This document shows, in pieces, positions 16,002-26,093 of a stretch of 61,090 bases of DNA. Origin of the DNA: an uncultured Mediterraneibacter sp. (GTDB lineage Bacteria; Bacillota; Clostridia; Lachnospirales; Lachnospiraceae). The notes below the pieces were generated by a model that was given only the letters and a program-made list of their open reading frames with translations, did no database searches and was not told the origin of the DNA. The position numbers and the translations under genes are program-made. The stretch is from the NCBI GenBank assembly GCA_944376685.1, contig CALWDN010000003.1, positions 1 through 61,090 of the forward strand. Reading direction: 5' to 3'. The stretch's first letter is position 1. Every line of letters begins with the position of its first letter.

Positions 16002-17666
16002 TCACGAATCTTTCCCTATTGTTTCTTCATACGGATTCACATGATACCATTTCACGGCAGTCGTCTCTATGCCATACCCATCTACTACAGCTATTTTAAG
16101 TCGGCCGCTTCTTTCCAATGAAAAGAGTGTCTCTTCCGAAAATGAAGAAAGTTCTGTTTCTTTTGGCAAGGATTTCTGTCCTTTGGCAAGTATCATGTCT
16201 ACCGCATCTTCCAACCAAAACTGCTTTGCACTTTTTACTGCATTGTCTTTTCCTCGCGCATCAACAGTTATTTCGAACTGCCCCTTGTCTACTTCAGCAA
16301 TATGTATTTTGCTCCCGCCCTTTATAGTAAGACCGGCACATAAGACAGCGAACATAACACCAAACACGATACATTGCCTCTGATCACGAAGTTTATTCCT
16401 CACAAACATACCCGGATTAAATCCTGTAATTGCTATCAGTGCCACAAAGATTAAAGCCGCTATAATTAACGTTCTATAATTTGCCATCAAATGCCGCACC
16501 TCGTATATACGTCCTGCGGTAGTGATCGCCATCGCAATTATTATCATAACTGTCAGTCGGTATACATACGGGAACTTCTGAACTGCATCCTGCTTCTTCA
16601 ATGCCTTTGCGCGATCATAAATTGCAAAGATACATACAACAAATAACGTAAAAGATATCAGTCTGCCATTATGAGCTTCATATATTCCAAACACAACCGC
16701 AACAGAAATCAAAAGAAATCCCTTTATATCTGCATCTTTTCTAAACAGATATATTATGGATGCCGTCATATATCCCGCAAGAATTAACGACCAGTACCCA
16801 ACATAAAAGTTATATAAGATACTGCATACAACTAATATGCTGCCAAATATCAAAAGTAAAAACAAATCACTGATCTGTTCCGTTTTTTCCCGATATTTCC
16901 AAAATACTGCCTCCAACACAGCAATTACCACCAGGATGACTATAAGGTTCAATATCGTAAAGTTATTCCCAAGCAGAATATATTCCAGATAGCCTTTTTC
17001 AGACATTTTAGCCATCGCATTTGGTTCCAGAGCAATAAGGACCAGCAATACTGCACTGAACGCAATAAACCATCTGCTTGTTTTGGGACTGACCCCTTCA
17101 ATTCTATAACGGAGAATGTCATTAAAGAGAAACAGTCCGGTCACGGCAAAATAAAAAATCCCAACTCTTACGCTGCCTGTCCACGCATATATTATGTAAA
17201 AGCCGATTGTACTTATCGCCATATATCGGTAAATCAGATCCAATACTTTATATTTATTTGGATTCAGTCTGCATATTCCAAGCACAGCCAGAATCAATAT
17301 TCCTATCTGCAGGACCAGATTTCTATCTGTTATAACAAACAGTGATATAAAAAGATTCGGAGCATATCCCGGAGCTGTACCTCGTCCAAACTGCAAAGGC
17401 CAGTAAGGCGCAATATAATATGCAAGAAATACCAGGCTGGTAACTCCAATTACCCGTCCCATTACAGCTGTCAACGGAATAGCGGGTGTGTTTGCATCCG
17501 GTTTTTTTATTTTAATGATTTCCTGATACAACATGTATATAAATGCCACTACAAAAACATATAATCTATACTTGTGGAAATGAGTAAACAGGTAAAACAA
17601 CATTACTGCAGTCCAGCCCAGAAAAACCGCTGTATGTTTTATACGATTCACGTGATTTGTATCCAT
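16002..17666 (-). CDS. Polytopic membrane protein with C-terminal extracytoplasmic domain
   Basis: 554 residues with roughly 13-14 predicted membrane helices from residue 12 to about 445, followed by a soluble domain of about 110 residues (starting KGGSKIHIAEVDKGQFEI). I do not recognise a family. The helices are rich in Ile, Phe and Leu with few charged residues inside, and no transporter signature is visible. It could anchor the system to the membrane or move the mature peptide, but nothing proves either. Start at 17666 after TTAAGGAGAACAGAG. It follows the Sel1/membrane gene by 11 bases. Confidence 0.75.
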   Translation of the reverse strand: MDTNHVNRIKHTAVFLGWTAVMLFYLFTHFHKYRLYVFVVAFIYMLYQEIIKIKKPDANTPAIPLTAVMGRVIGVTSLVFLAYYIAPYWPLQFGRGTAPGYAPNLFISLFVITDRNLVLQIGILILAVLGICRLNPNKYKVLDLIYRYMAISTIGFYIIYAWTGSVRVGIFYFAVTGLFLFNDILRYRIEGVSPKTSRWFIAFSAVLLVLIALEPNAMAKMSEKGYLEYILLGNNFTILNLIVILVVIAVLEAVFWKYREKTEQISDLFLLLIFGSILVVCSILYNFYVGYWSLILAGYMTASIIYLFRKDADIKGFLLISVAVVFGIYEAHNGRLISFTLFVVCIFAIYDRAKALKKQDAVQKFPYVYRLTVMIIIAMAITTAGRIYEVRHLMANYRTLIIAALIFVALIAITGFNPGMFVRNKLRDQRQCIVFGVMFAVLCAGLTIKGGSKIHIAEVDKGQFEITVDARGKDNAVKSAKQFWLEDAVDMILAKGQKSLPKETELSSFSEETLFSLERSGRLKIAVVDGYGIETTAVKWYHVNPYEETIGKDS

Positions 17667-17677
17667 CTCTGTTCTCC

Positions 17678-18709
17678 TTAAACAATATATATAAACAAAA
17701 ACATAAATGTCGTCAAAACATATAAAAGTCCATACTGCCTCAGATCTGAATATGGCTGCTTATACCAGTTCAAAGTAAGAAGTCCAAACACGCCTGCGTT
17801 TAACAGCGAACAAATTACTTTTGCTATAATATGTCCCCCCGTTACCGGAGATGCCGGCAGAAATAGAATCAATATCTCAAGTACTGCCGTAACAGCAAGC
17901 CACATGGCAAATTCTTTCCTGTTAAAGGCTTTTATATCACACAGATTGCTGACCACCTGCCTTTTACCACTATCCACGGCGAATGTTCCGGGACTGGTAA
18001 ATAATTTATAGGCTTCATTATAATAACCGTTCTCATAGCAATAATCGCCAAGCAGAGCCATAGCTTTTATGTCTCCGGCACGTACTGCGTATCCGAGATA
18101 TTCGCCAGCTTTTCCAATATCTTCGACAGTACCTTTACCTTGCAGATACATCTCTCCTAATATTCTTGCGGCTCTCGGGACTCCCGCTGCTGCGCAGTAA
18201 TTCAGAAAACTGAACTGTTCTTTTGACAGGCTTTCCACTTCCGTATTCAAGGCACTTTCTATTTCATCTAACTCTTTTCCACATGCCAGAGGGATACAAT
18301 AAATATCTTCATTTATAAATGAACGTCCGCTGTCAAAACTGATTTCCACATGTATATTTTGAGAAATCCCTACCCCAAACAGGAGATCACTGACAACTTT
18401 TCTTATCGTATCTGCTGTAAGCCCGCTGATTCCTGTTGCCTGGACAATATTATTTATATCCACTGCCGTTATGCCCTGAGAAAACTGTTCTTTATAGCGC
18501 ATAAAGGAGCCGGCCTCCAGTACAAGCTGTACCTGCCTGATCTCAATGTCTGATACCCCCTGCGCACTCAGCCGTTCAGCCAACCGTTCCACGTCTGAAT
18601 ATGCTTCGATCCCTTCCTGCATCACAATTGCACGTAAAGCCATCCCGAGCCTGGTTTCCTGCGGTTGCCTCTGTCCTGTATTTTTAAATAGCTGTTTTAA
18701 TGTGACCAT
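17678..18709 (-). CDS. Sel1-repeat protein with C-terminal membrane helices
   Basis: 343 residues. The first ~170 residues are unassigned (including a region predicted as alternating helix and strand, FGVGISQNIHVEISF). Sel1-like repeats follow at about 195-265 (AARILGEMYLQGKG, IKAMALLGDYCYENGY). Three hydrophobic segments close the protein from about 270 (AMWLAVTAVLEILILFLPA, then two more up to the end). It starts two bases after the kinase-like gene stop, so the two are translationally linked. A membrane-tethered scaffold is the reasonable reading. Confidence 0.78.
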   Translation of the reverse strand: MVTLKQLFKNTGQRQPQETRLGMALRAIVMQEGIEAYSDVERLAERLSAQGVSDIEIRQVQLVLEAGSFMRYKEQFSQGITAVDINNIVQATGISGLTADTIRKVVSDLLFGVGISQNIHVEISFDSGRSFINEDIYCIPLACGKELDEIESALNTEVESLSKEQFSFLNYCAAAGVPRAARILGEMYLQGKGTVEDIGKAGEYLGYAVRAGDIKAMALLGDYCYENGYYNEAYKLFTSPGTFAVDSGKRQVVSNLCDIKAFNRKEFAMWLAVTAVLEILILFLPASPVTGGHIIAKVICSLLNAGVFGLLTLNWYKQPYSDLRQYGLLYVLTTFMFLFIYIV

Positions 18710-18711
18710 TT

Positions 18712-19794
18712 TTATACCCAGCCTTTCTTCTGTTCATTCCAACACAACTGATCTAATACGTCCAGCCATTCCTCCGGCGAATACAGACGTCCTTCGCCCT
18801 GTACATAATCAGCCAAGGACTCCTGAAACATTTCTTTGATTTTGTCCGGCAGTTTTTCCCATCTTTCTTTCGGAAGATCGTTTTCACTCATTGGGCCCAG
18901 GGAATTGCTGTTATCTTCCGGGTCAAATATAAATTTAGGATACTGATGATAATGTTCGAAATAATATTCATGGGCTGCCCTATCCACATCTCGGATCGGA
19001 TCGAACACCTCCCCAAAACTACTCAGACCTTTTCCTTCATATGGCATCCTTCCTATCATCAGTCTGAAAAGCATACTGCAGATAGAAAAATCATCTATAT
19101 TACCGGAATATTCTGTTCCGTCATAAATATATGGCGGAGCAAATTCTATCGAAATATCTTTTACAGGAACTATTTCCTGTTCGCCGGATTTAAGAGATGC
19201 TTCTTGATTTAAAAAAGGTTTCCATTCCATATATTCTGGTTTTTCTTCTTTTTGTTCATAAAGTCGGATCCCGGACGAGAACCTCAAAAAAACATCCAGT
19301 GTTTTAGGCTCGTAAAATATCCTGTCAATACAAAAATCATTATAGAAATATCCACTTTTATGCAGACCGGATAATACCTTTAACAGATTTCTGCAGATTT
19401 CTTTTATTTCAGCATTTCGCCAATCCAGTCTCCGGCTTGTCTTCTCCTGATACAGCAATTCCCTGATCGGGGTAAATCCGGGATAAGGTTTTAACGGGAA
19501 AATATAACACTGTACATACATCTGCTGCTGGTCCTGGTACTCGACCAGATCAATAGGCCACTCATAATGATCCTGCGGCATTGTATGCCATATGTATCTT
19601 CTATGACGCAGTAATTCTTCAGCGCCAATTGGAGTTTCTCTTTTCCCGATTACTTTAATACGTACAATATTGCCTGAATGTACATGAACTCCAAACCAGC
19701 CCGCCTCACTACTCTGCGTAATCCTGTAGAAATCATATCCGCTCAGAAGGCTGAATAGCAGTTCGTTTTGCTTCTGTCCCTTATCTCTTCCCAT
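18712..19794 (-). CDS. Protein-kinase-like protein, divergent or inactive
   Basis: 360 residues with the outline of a eukaryotic-type protein kinase: NIVRIKVIGK (candidate VAIK lysine), LLKVLSGLHKSGYFYND (in place of the HRD loop; the Asp is kept, the His and Arg are not), FAPPYIYDG (APE-like) and DDFSICSMLFRLMIGRMPYEG (the alpha-F helix region). The DFG motif is not evident: the matching segment reads LRFSSG. This suggests a pseudokinase or an enzyme with altered chemistry. No membrane segment. It sits between the GAP1-like gene (17 bases upstream) and the Sel1/membrane gene. The kinase fold is inferred by eye and needs a profile search. Confidence 0.72.
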   Translation of the reverse strand: MGRDKGQKQNELLFSLLSGYDFYRITQSSEAGWFGVHVHSGNIVRIKVIGKRETPIGAEELLRHRRYIWHTMPQDHYEWPIDLVEYQDQQQMYVQCYIFPLKPYPGFTPIRELLYQEKTSRRLDWRNAEIKEICRNLLKVLSGLHKSGYFYNDFCIDRIFYEPKTLDVFLRFSSGIRLYEQKEEKPEYMEWKPFLNQEASLKSGEQEIVPVKDISIEFAPPYIYDGTEYSGNIDDFSICSMLFRLMIGRMPYEGKGLSSFGEVFDPIRDVDRAAHEYYFEHYHQYPKFIFDPEDNSNSLGPMSENDLPKERWEKLPDKIKEMFQESLADYVQGEGRLYSPEEWLDVLDQLCWNEQKKGWV

Positions 19795-19811
19795 TTTATC
19801 TCAGCTTTCTT

Positions 19812-21953
19812 TTACTTTTTCCACCCGAATAGTTTCCGCTTTATAGGCTGTGTGTCATTTAATGCTGCGCCTTCAGCCTGTCGGGCTCTTTTTTCTTGTT
19901 CTTTCTTTCTTTTTTTCTCTTCTACTCTTCGCTGTTTTATTTCACGTTTCAGTACATCACAGCTTGCTGACAATATTTTATCTCCTGTCTGATCTGCATA
20001 ATCAATACATTCACTATAAAACTTTTCGATTCGCTCTGTTGATGTCCAAAAATCTATATCTGTCTCCAGTGACTGTTGCAGCAACTTAGGATCACACAAT
20101 ATGGCCACCCGATTTTCCGCCAGTATATTCACCAACGGGCGGTCCAGCCATCTTGCCAGACTACTCCAGAATGTAAATGACATACATTTTTCAGCTGCAT
20201 GTCCGGAAATAATATATTCATAAAGCAGCTGTACTAATCTGCCATCTATCTCATAAGATATATCTGATTCAATATATCTTTTTACCCTCTGATAATCTCC
20301 TGCCCCGGCCGCCTCCATACACTCTATGTACTCCAGCATCCCTTCAGCAGAGGAAAGGGCCTTCTCCCATTTGACATAAAAATCCCGGTATTTATCCATA
20401 TCATCTAAATTAAAATGATTATGGATATAACAATCATACTCCTCACAAAGCTCCTTCGCTATTTTACCGCTTCTCCTGATATCAAGTTCTGTATTTTTAT
20501 AGCTCGTTTTAACAGTCTCGAAGTCAATTCCAGCCCTTATTTCCGTCCGCGCGATTTCTATATTTTTCTTATGAAGCAGCGTCTGTGCCTCCGGTTCAAT
20601 TTCTTCCATGTCTTCACAGTCATAATACGCTTCGATCAAATCCCCGTATGTACAGTCTGGATCAGCTGTCAGGTTCCCTATATTGCGCAGATAAAACCCG
20701 CAGAGCAGTTTACGGCCTTCTTCTTTTTCTGACAATGCAGCCCGCAATTTTACAAAGACCGGATTCTCCTTGCCAAGCTCGTTCAGATACCTGTATCCCT
20801 CTTCTTCTGTGAGCTGCGCTGTAACAAAAGCGAGATATTGTAAATATGTATCCTTCAGCTTCTCTGACACTGATGAAGCCACACGCTCCTTTAACATCTG
20901 TTCTGCTTCTTCACCAAGTCTGATTTTCCGTTTTAACATCTTGCTCAACAAAACAGCAGTCTGATGGTCATACGACTCTGCACTGGCAACCGGAAGTGCA
21001 AGCCAGTCATATATTAGTCCCATTATTTCATCATCCTGTACATTGTCGATATCTTCTGTACTCATCATATATGCGATGCGGAGAGCATCCATCCCGTTCA
21101 GTAAGATATCACCCATTTCGACAAGCCATTTCTCCATATCTCTGAACAGTTTCTCATTATATTCTTCTCTCTCGCAGTTTTCTGCAAAACATGTCACAAA
21201 CGGATTGCGTTCCCATCTCTTTTCAATAGCAGGCGTCAGAATATTATTCTCACCAGTCCACGGGTCAACATAACGGCTATACTCTGGAATGTTTTCCCCA
21301 AAAATCAACATCCTGTTTGTATTATCCAGCTCAGTACAGGAAGATGCCGTAATCTTTATGCGCAATGAATATGGCACTGCCATATATGCCAGATAGAGAA
21401 GATTGCGCATAATTTCATCCTCTCCATTTGTACGGACATAAATTGTATTATTCGTATTCGTAGAAAGCGCATAATACAGACATTTAATATAAATGATATA
21501 ATTTTCTTTAGTCATATGACAGTTATCAAGCGCTTTCTCTATACTGTATGCTTCCTTTCGCATCAAGCGTTCTGGTACACTCTCAGTTTCCTCCACTTTA
21601 GTTTTAAAATTCTCATCACTGATCCCGAGCAGAACATTAGGATTTTTCAGCAATTCATAAGCATCGGGAAACAGATAGCCATGGCTAAAAAAATTAGAAC
21701 GGCCAAAGGCGTCAGACAGACCATACTGTGTCCGCGAGATCCCGACGAATCCCTTTTCACACAGAATTTCCAACATCCAGAGTGCATTCCCGTTTTTGTC
21801 AAGAGGCGTGCCTCGCTTCACTTCATTGCCGGCCTCGTTTTTTTCATACGCAGCCAGCAGCACCTGCGGTATATCCGTTGAATAATGAAGTGTTTTCCAA
21901 CCTTCATTCACTCCCACTCTCGTATAACAGGCCTGGTAGAATTTTCCCTGCAT
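19812..21953 (-). CDS. GAP1-like GTPase-associated protein
   Basis: 713 residues. The N-terminal ~240 residues resemble the GAP1-N2 domain: QACYTRVG at the start, then GLSDAFGRSNFFSHGYLF (compare the family's GRxGNxFxH pattern), and a long helical remainder up to about 680. The last 35 residues are strongly basic (KRREVEEKKRKKEQEKR-type composition). In the family as I remember it, GAP1 proteins are encoded beside unusual GTPases in predicted conflict or signalling systems; here the GTPase gene is directly upstream (21 bases). Start at 21953 after GGAAGGAGACTGTT. The biochemical role is unknown. Confidence 0.75.
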   Translation of the reverse strand: MQGKFYQACYTRVGVNEGWKTLHYSTDIPQVLLAAYEKNEAGNEVKRGTPLDKNGNALWMLEILCEKGFVGISRTQYGLSDAFGRSNFFSHGYLFPDAYELLKNPNVLLGISDENFKTKVEETESVPERLMRKEAYSIEKALDNCHMTKENYIIYIKCLYYALSTNTNNTIYVRTNGEDEIMRNLLYLAYMAVPYSLRIKITASSCTELDNTNRMLIFGENIPEYSRYVDPWTGENNILTPAIEKRWERNPFVTCFAENCEREEYNEKLFRDMEKWLVEMGDILLNGMDALRIAYMMSTEDIDNVQDDEIMGLIYDWLALPVASAESYDHQTAVLLSKMLKRKIRLGEEAEQMLKERVASSVSEKLKDTYLQYLAFVTAQLTEEEGYRYLNELGKENPVFVKLRAALSEKEEGRKLLCGFYLRNIGNLTADPDCTYGDLIEAYYDCEDMEEIEPEAQTLLHKKNIEIARTEIRAGIDFETVKTSYKNTELDIRRSGKIAKELCEEYDCYIHNHFNLDDMDKYRDFYVKWEKALSSAEGMLEYIECMEAAGAGDYQRVKRYIESDISYEIDGRLVQLLYEYIISGHAAEKCMSFTFWSSLARWLDRPLVNILAENRVAILCDPKLLQQSLETDIDFWTSTERIEKFYSECIDYADQTGDKILSASCDVLKREIKQRRVEEKKRKKEQEKRARQAEGAALNDTQPIKRKLFGWKK

Positions 21954-21974
21954 AACAGTCTCCTTCCTGAATCA

Positions 21975-23489
21975 CTAATCTGTCAGCTCATACCAGTAAC
22001 TTCTCTTTTCCTCATCTGTGAGCGGACGATATGTTGGCTTTTTAAAATTCCTTAACAATCCCGTCGGCGGTACTTCTATCTGATCCGGCATTTTTCTGGG
22101 CGCCGGAAGCCGGATCGGAACATCTGATTGAATATAGCCAAATCTGTAAAACAGCCAGAACAGCGGTTCTGCAATCCGTCTTGGGATCGGCGGATCAATA
22201 GGATACGATACCTTCTTTTCCCTTCCATCTTCCGTGCGGATTGGTTCTCCGGCTGCATTTTTCGCAGTCTCCTCTTTGACCGGACCGCCAATTGCAGAAA
22301 ATGCAAAATAATTAAAATATTTATACTGATTTCTTAATGCCAGCGCCAGTTCCTCATTCATAGCTTTCTGAAGCTGTTGCTGCAGTTCGTTATAGTCTGT
22401 GGCATTAAAAACCGGAATTCTGGTCCCCATCACTCTATCCCGCACCTCAGAAATATCGGCCCTTCCTGCCGGAATCCACTCCTCAAACGAATCACTTTTT
22501 GACACACACACTGCAATCGGTTTTGTACTCAGTTCCGCCCCCTTTTCAAGCGTCGCGTTATAAATCGTATTGAGAACAGCCTGTGGCTCTGTCGGGATAA
22601 CACAATCTACACCTGCCCATTTCAATTGCCCCGGATCTACAAGCAGGATAATCCCATCCGAATAATTAATAAAATTCCCGTATTTTGTCATTTTTGCAGC
22701 AGTTTCACAATCTTCTCCGGCAATATCATAGAGCACAATCGTGTTTGTTACCGGCTGATCGCCTCTGAGGAATCTGAAATCATAGAACATAGGCTGCGAA
22801 AATGTACCGGCAACCGTTGAATTTGGCAGAACCTTCCCCTGCTCTACCGGATTATCCTCTATAAAATCTGATTCATGATCCGATGTAAAAAATGCAGACC
22901 AATTTAAAAATGTAGCATATTTACTTATGTACTTGAGAAGCTGTGAAATATAAACCGTCTTCCCTGCTCCTGTAACTCCGATAACCGAGATAAATTTTAC
23001 CGGATATTTCCCGTACTGGTTGGGCAGTGGATTATGGCAGAACGGACACACTCGCCGTCTTGTCTTGTTTCCAAATACATCCGTTACGCCACAGACCATT
23101 CCATCACCGTCATAAATAAAATAATCCCCCTCCTGTTCCTGCTTTAAAACCGCTCTGTGTTCCTCATTTTCCGGATTCAGGACAGGAAGCTGGTGTACGC
23201 CGCCGCGCCATTTTTTATCCAGGCCAAGGCTTTTCTCTGACGTGCTTCCATAAGTTTTCCACCAACGGGTATATTTTTCATCATCTTTTCGGATAAACGG
23301 CTTCCTCATCTTTGTCTGTTCTGTCAGTTTTGTTTTTCTGGTGCTGGCAGGAAGCCTCGCAATCTCGCTTTCTGTCAGCCCTTCCTCATTCAGTTCACTC
23401 TCGTCAAATTCTGTTTCCATCCGAAAATGTACTTTTGTATGCGAAAATTTCTCAAAACAATATGGACAGGTGATCTGATAATCCTCCAT
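21975..23489 (-). CDS. Zinc-ribbon P-loop GTPase (double-GTPase-like)
   Basis: 504 residues. Two CxxC pairs, CPYC (8-11) and CPFC (148-151), can form one split zinc ribbon. The GTPase domain follows: Walker A GVTGAGKT (171-178), LYDIAGEDC (Walker B/G3-like, about 245-254), and CVSKSD (in place of NKxD, about 330). The strand ISVIGVTGAGKTVYISQLL is typical of the double-GTPase families linked with GAP1 proteins. The C-terminal region from about 440 carries PIPRRIAEPLFWLFYRFGY, with no membrane helix. Most likely the central switch of the system. ATG at 23489 follows AAGGAGAAGAAAT. Confidence 0.82.
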   Translation of the reverse strand: MEDYQITCPYCFEKFSHTKVHFRMETEFDESELNEEGLTESEIARLPASTRKTKLTEQTKMRKPFIRKDDEKYTRWWKTYGSTSEKSLGLDKKWRGGVHQLPVLNPENEEHRAVLKQEQEGDYFIYDGDGMVCGVTDVFGNKTRRRVCPFCHNPLPNQYGKYPVKFISVIGVTGAGKTVYISQLLKYISKYATFLNWSAFFTSDHESDFIEDNPVEQGKVLPNSTVAGTFSQPMFYDFRFLRGDQPVTNTIVLYDIAGEDCETAAKMTKYGNFINYSDGIILLVDPGQLKWAGVDCVIPTEPQAVLNTIYNATLEKGAELSTKPIAVCVSKSDSFEEWIPAGRADISEVRDRVMGTRIPVFNATDYNELQQQLQKAMNEELALALRNQYKYFNYFAFSAIGGPVKEETAKNAAGEPIRTEDGREKKVSYPIDPPIPRRIAEPLFWLFYRFGYIQSDVPIRLPAPRKMPDQIEVPPTGLLRNFKKPTYRPLTDEEKRSYWYELTD

Positions 23490-23502
23490 ATTTCTTCTCC
23501 TT

Positions 23503-24198
23503 TTATATCCTGCTTAATGTAATTCCTGATACTTCTGAAAAAAACCTGGGCGGCGTATCTCCCATGCTCCGGATCAGAATTTCTTTTCCTTTCATCTTGT
23601 CTGTAACAGGGTATTTGTAGTTACTTCCAGCCACTGTATATACAATGTCACCCGAACGGAAATGTGATCTCTCAGTTCCAATTATTGCTTTATAAAAATC
23701 CGTACGACAATATTCCGTTCCGCCAAGTCCCAAAAATCCCTTTTTCACAGGCACAGTGTATGGTTCCACATGGTAACTGACTTCTATCGAAACCCCAGTC
23801 TGATACTGGGAAGATGCACTTTCCGGAAGATAGAGTCTGAACTGATCCTTTTGCCTGTCATACCTGCATCCGCATACTGCATAATTTGCCGCAAGATCAG
23901 GCAGGGCGATTACATCCCTGTTTTGTCTCATTGCTACATAGCTTACTGTCCGGGCTTTTATTTCACTGCCTGACATCAACACTTCTTCACCTGAAAGGAC
24001 TTTCTCTTCCAGCTGCTGTAGCTGTCGCCTCACTCCTTCATCAAGAAAATCAATCTTGTTATCCAGTGCCCGGCACAGCAGCAGGATATGCGTACAGCCT
24101 TCATAGTTGATTTTCATATAATTCTGCCCCTGTACCTTTTCAACCTGCGGCCGTATTGCATAGACCTGACTATTCATCTTTTCCAGTATTACTTCCAT
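23503..24198 (-). CDS. Unrecognised protein, partner of the tubulin/GTPase genes
   Basis: 231 residues from the ATG at 24198, which is preceded by AGGGTGGATAAA; a GTG at 24207 in the same frame is possible but sits within the ribosome site. An N-terminal helical half (about 1-95) with many Glu/Gln/Leu is followed by a beta-rich half (DQFRLYLPESAS, VSIEVSYHVEPY, and near the end a segment with SGDIVYTVAGSNYKYPVT). No known domain, signal peptide or membrane segment is seen. It lies between the 619-residue protein and the GTPase with gaps of only a few bases. Confidence 0.68.
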   Translation of the reverse strand: MEVILEKMNSQVYAIRPQVEKVQGQNYMKINYEGCTHILLLCRALDNKIDFLDEGVRRQLQQLEEKVLSGEEVLMSGSEIKARTVSYVAMRQNRDVIALPDLAANYAVCGCRYDRQKDQFRLYLPESASSQYQTGVSIEVSYHVEPYTVPVKKGFLGLGGTEYCRTDFYKAIIGTERSHFRSGDIVYTVAGSNYKYPVTDKMKGKEILIRSMGDTPPRFFSEVSGITLSRI

Positions 24199-24208
24199 TT
24201 TATCCACC

Positions 24209-26068
24209 CTATATAATTAAATTTGCATCACATCGATACAATCTTAATACACCAATGGAATTATTGTTTCCGCTGTCAAAAAACTCCACATTGGACTGAT
24301 TTTTCCTGAGTTCCTGCAAATATCTAAAAAATCTGGTTGCCTGTCCGTCTGAATCTTTCTGGCTTACAATAAACATCTCCTGAAGCATCGTCGGCACAGT
24401 GAGTGTTTTCAGCCGGATTTTATCACCAAGCTCATTCAACAATTCATTTCTGAGCGTCTCCTGGATCACAGCGGAATCCGCGCCCATCCTGGCTGTTATC
24501 TCGTCCATAAGCGAAGCCTCAAAGATCGAATCGCTCGATAAAATCTCAATCACAGTTTCTTTTATAAAACGGATAAGACTTTCGCTAGTTCCTTCCATAT
24601 TCATCAATTTGTCCCTGAGACGCTCCGCATTCTGGCCATTCAGATAATTTTCTGCTGTTTTATCATAATAATCACGTATACTCTCCTCATCAGGATCAAC
24701 AAAATATCCTTCCTGAAACTCGTGTTCTATCTCTTGCAGTTGACGGATATAATCTCTTGCCGAAGTTTTCAGGCGTCTCATTTCTTCTCTGAACTGCGGC
24801 AGAACAAGGGAAATGAAATCCGCCTCTGCCCGTTCCATCATATACTGATATGCCGGCGTATTATCTGAAGGATATGATTTTCTTATCTGTTCTGCTGCCT
24901 GATCAATCACAGCATCTGTAATCTTCAGCACCTCGCCTGCTTTTATTCTTCGGGAAAGATAAGACTGGAATTCCCTTCTGAAACTTACTGCTGCATTTTC
25001 TATTTTGGGGATGAACTCCTGTTGGTAGAATGCATCTGCGCACCCCAGCGTCTCCTGTTGTAATACCACATATGGTTTTGAACAAAGTGACTCTGTAAAT
25101 TTTGAAGCTCTCGGCATATATTCCAGCGCCTCTTTACCTGGAAATACCGGGCCGATCTCCCGTTTATAAAAATCAGAAATCACCCCTGCTGTCCCTCCAG
25201 ACACCTCCAGCCTGCCGCATAATTCATCCAGAGGAAGCCCTTCGCCTTCATTCAAGCAAAACCCGATCCACTTCAGCACTCTGTTAAAAAGGATTTCACA
25301 TATCTTTCTGTTGGGCCGTCCAACTCTGGAATAAGCCGCCGTCAGGTAATACGGATCACTTTCTGCCGGAAACAATAACGCTACAGGTGTTTTGTAATTC
25401 GCACCACAGCTGTCTGCAAGCAATATGATCGTCCCGGCAAGATCATAGTTTTCTCTTTTTCTCTCACCGGCAAGCAAAATGCCATTGTACATACGATTGC
25501 TAAGCAGAACAGCTGAACGGTATGGCATCTGCTTCTGATTCATCTGTTCTCTCAGATACTGCTGGATTTCCCTGCTCTTTTTTCGTCCGGATGCAGATTC
25601 ATCCAGAAAAGTTATACTCATTGTCAGGCAGTAGGTCTGCCCTGTGTATTGGCAGATCTTCTCCACGCTCTCATAAGATTTTACGAATGCTTCCACACAT
25701 TCGTAATCTGTCGTATCAAAAACCATAACTAACAGGAAATCGTTCATGTTATGAAAACTGTCTTCCTGTGCATAAAGCTTATCCGCTGCCTCCTGAAATT
25801 TCTCCACAGAAGTCTCCTTCGGGCTTTCTTCAGAAAAACTGTAAAAAATCCCATCTTCCACCATCAGTTGGGCCACAGAATCCGCTCTTCGGCGCCAGAC
25901 CTGCCGCAAGGTATCTGTAATATCTTTTCTGGCCCGGCTGGCCTGGCTTCCCATATACAGGATCATCAACGGCACATTGGGCACGTTTGCTGCGATCCCG
26001 TTTTTCTGCATCTGACGGCTCTCCAGTTCCTCTGTCAGTCCAGAAAGCAATTCATCCATCTGTCCCAT
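24209..26068 (-). CDS. Unrecognised large protein encoded next to tubulin-like genes
   Basis: 619 residues from the ATG at 26068, which has AAGGAG six bases upstream; an ATG at 26074 overlaps that site. The N-terminal half looks alpha/beta (VPLMILYMGSQASRARKD, DFLLVMVFDTTDYEC, YCLTMSITFLDES, TIILLADSCG), suggesting a Rossmann-like or tubulin-partner fold. The C-terminal half is long helices rich in Glu, Arg and Leu. No nucleotide-binding motif is clear. It directly follows the first tubulin-like gene, so it may bind or organise that protein, but that is position-based inference. Confidence 0.68.
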   Translation of the reverse strand: MGQMDELLSGLTEELESRQMQKNGIAANVPNVPLMILYMGSQASRARKDITDTLRQVWRRRADSVAQLMVEDGIFYSFSEESPKETSVEKFQEAADKLYAQEDSFHNMNDFLLVMVFDTTDYECVEAFVKSYESVEKICQYTGQTYCLTMSITFLDESASGRKKSREIQQYLREQMNQKQMPYRSAVLLSNRMYNGILLAGERKRENYDLAGTIILLADSCGANYKTPVALLFPAESDPYYLTAAYSRVGRPNRKICEILFNRVLKWIGFCLNEGEGLPLDELCGRLEVSGGTAGVISDFYKREIGPVFPGKEALEYMPRASKFTESLCSKPYVVLQQETLGCADAFYQQEFIPKIENAAVSFRREFQSYLSRRIKAGEVLKITDAVIDQAAEQIRKSYPSDNTPAYQYMMERAEADFISLVLPQFREEMRRLKTSARDYIRQLQEIEHEFQEGYFVDPDEESIRDYYDKTAENYLNGQNAERLRDKLMNMEGTSESLIRFIKETVIEILSSDSIFEASLMDEITARMGADSAVIQETLRNELLNELGDKIRLKTLTVPTMLQEMFIVSQKDSDGQATRFFRYLQELRKNQSNVEFFDSGNNNSIGVLRLYRCDANLII

Positions 26069-26093
26069 TTGCATCTCCTTAATTGCTCTGCAT

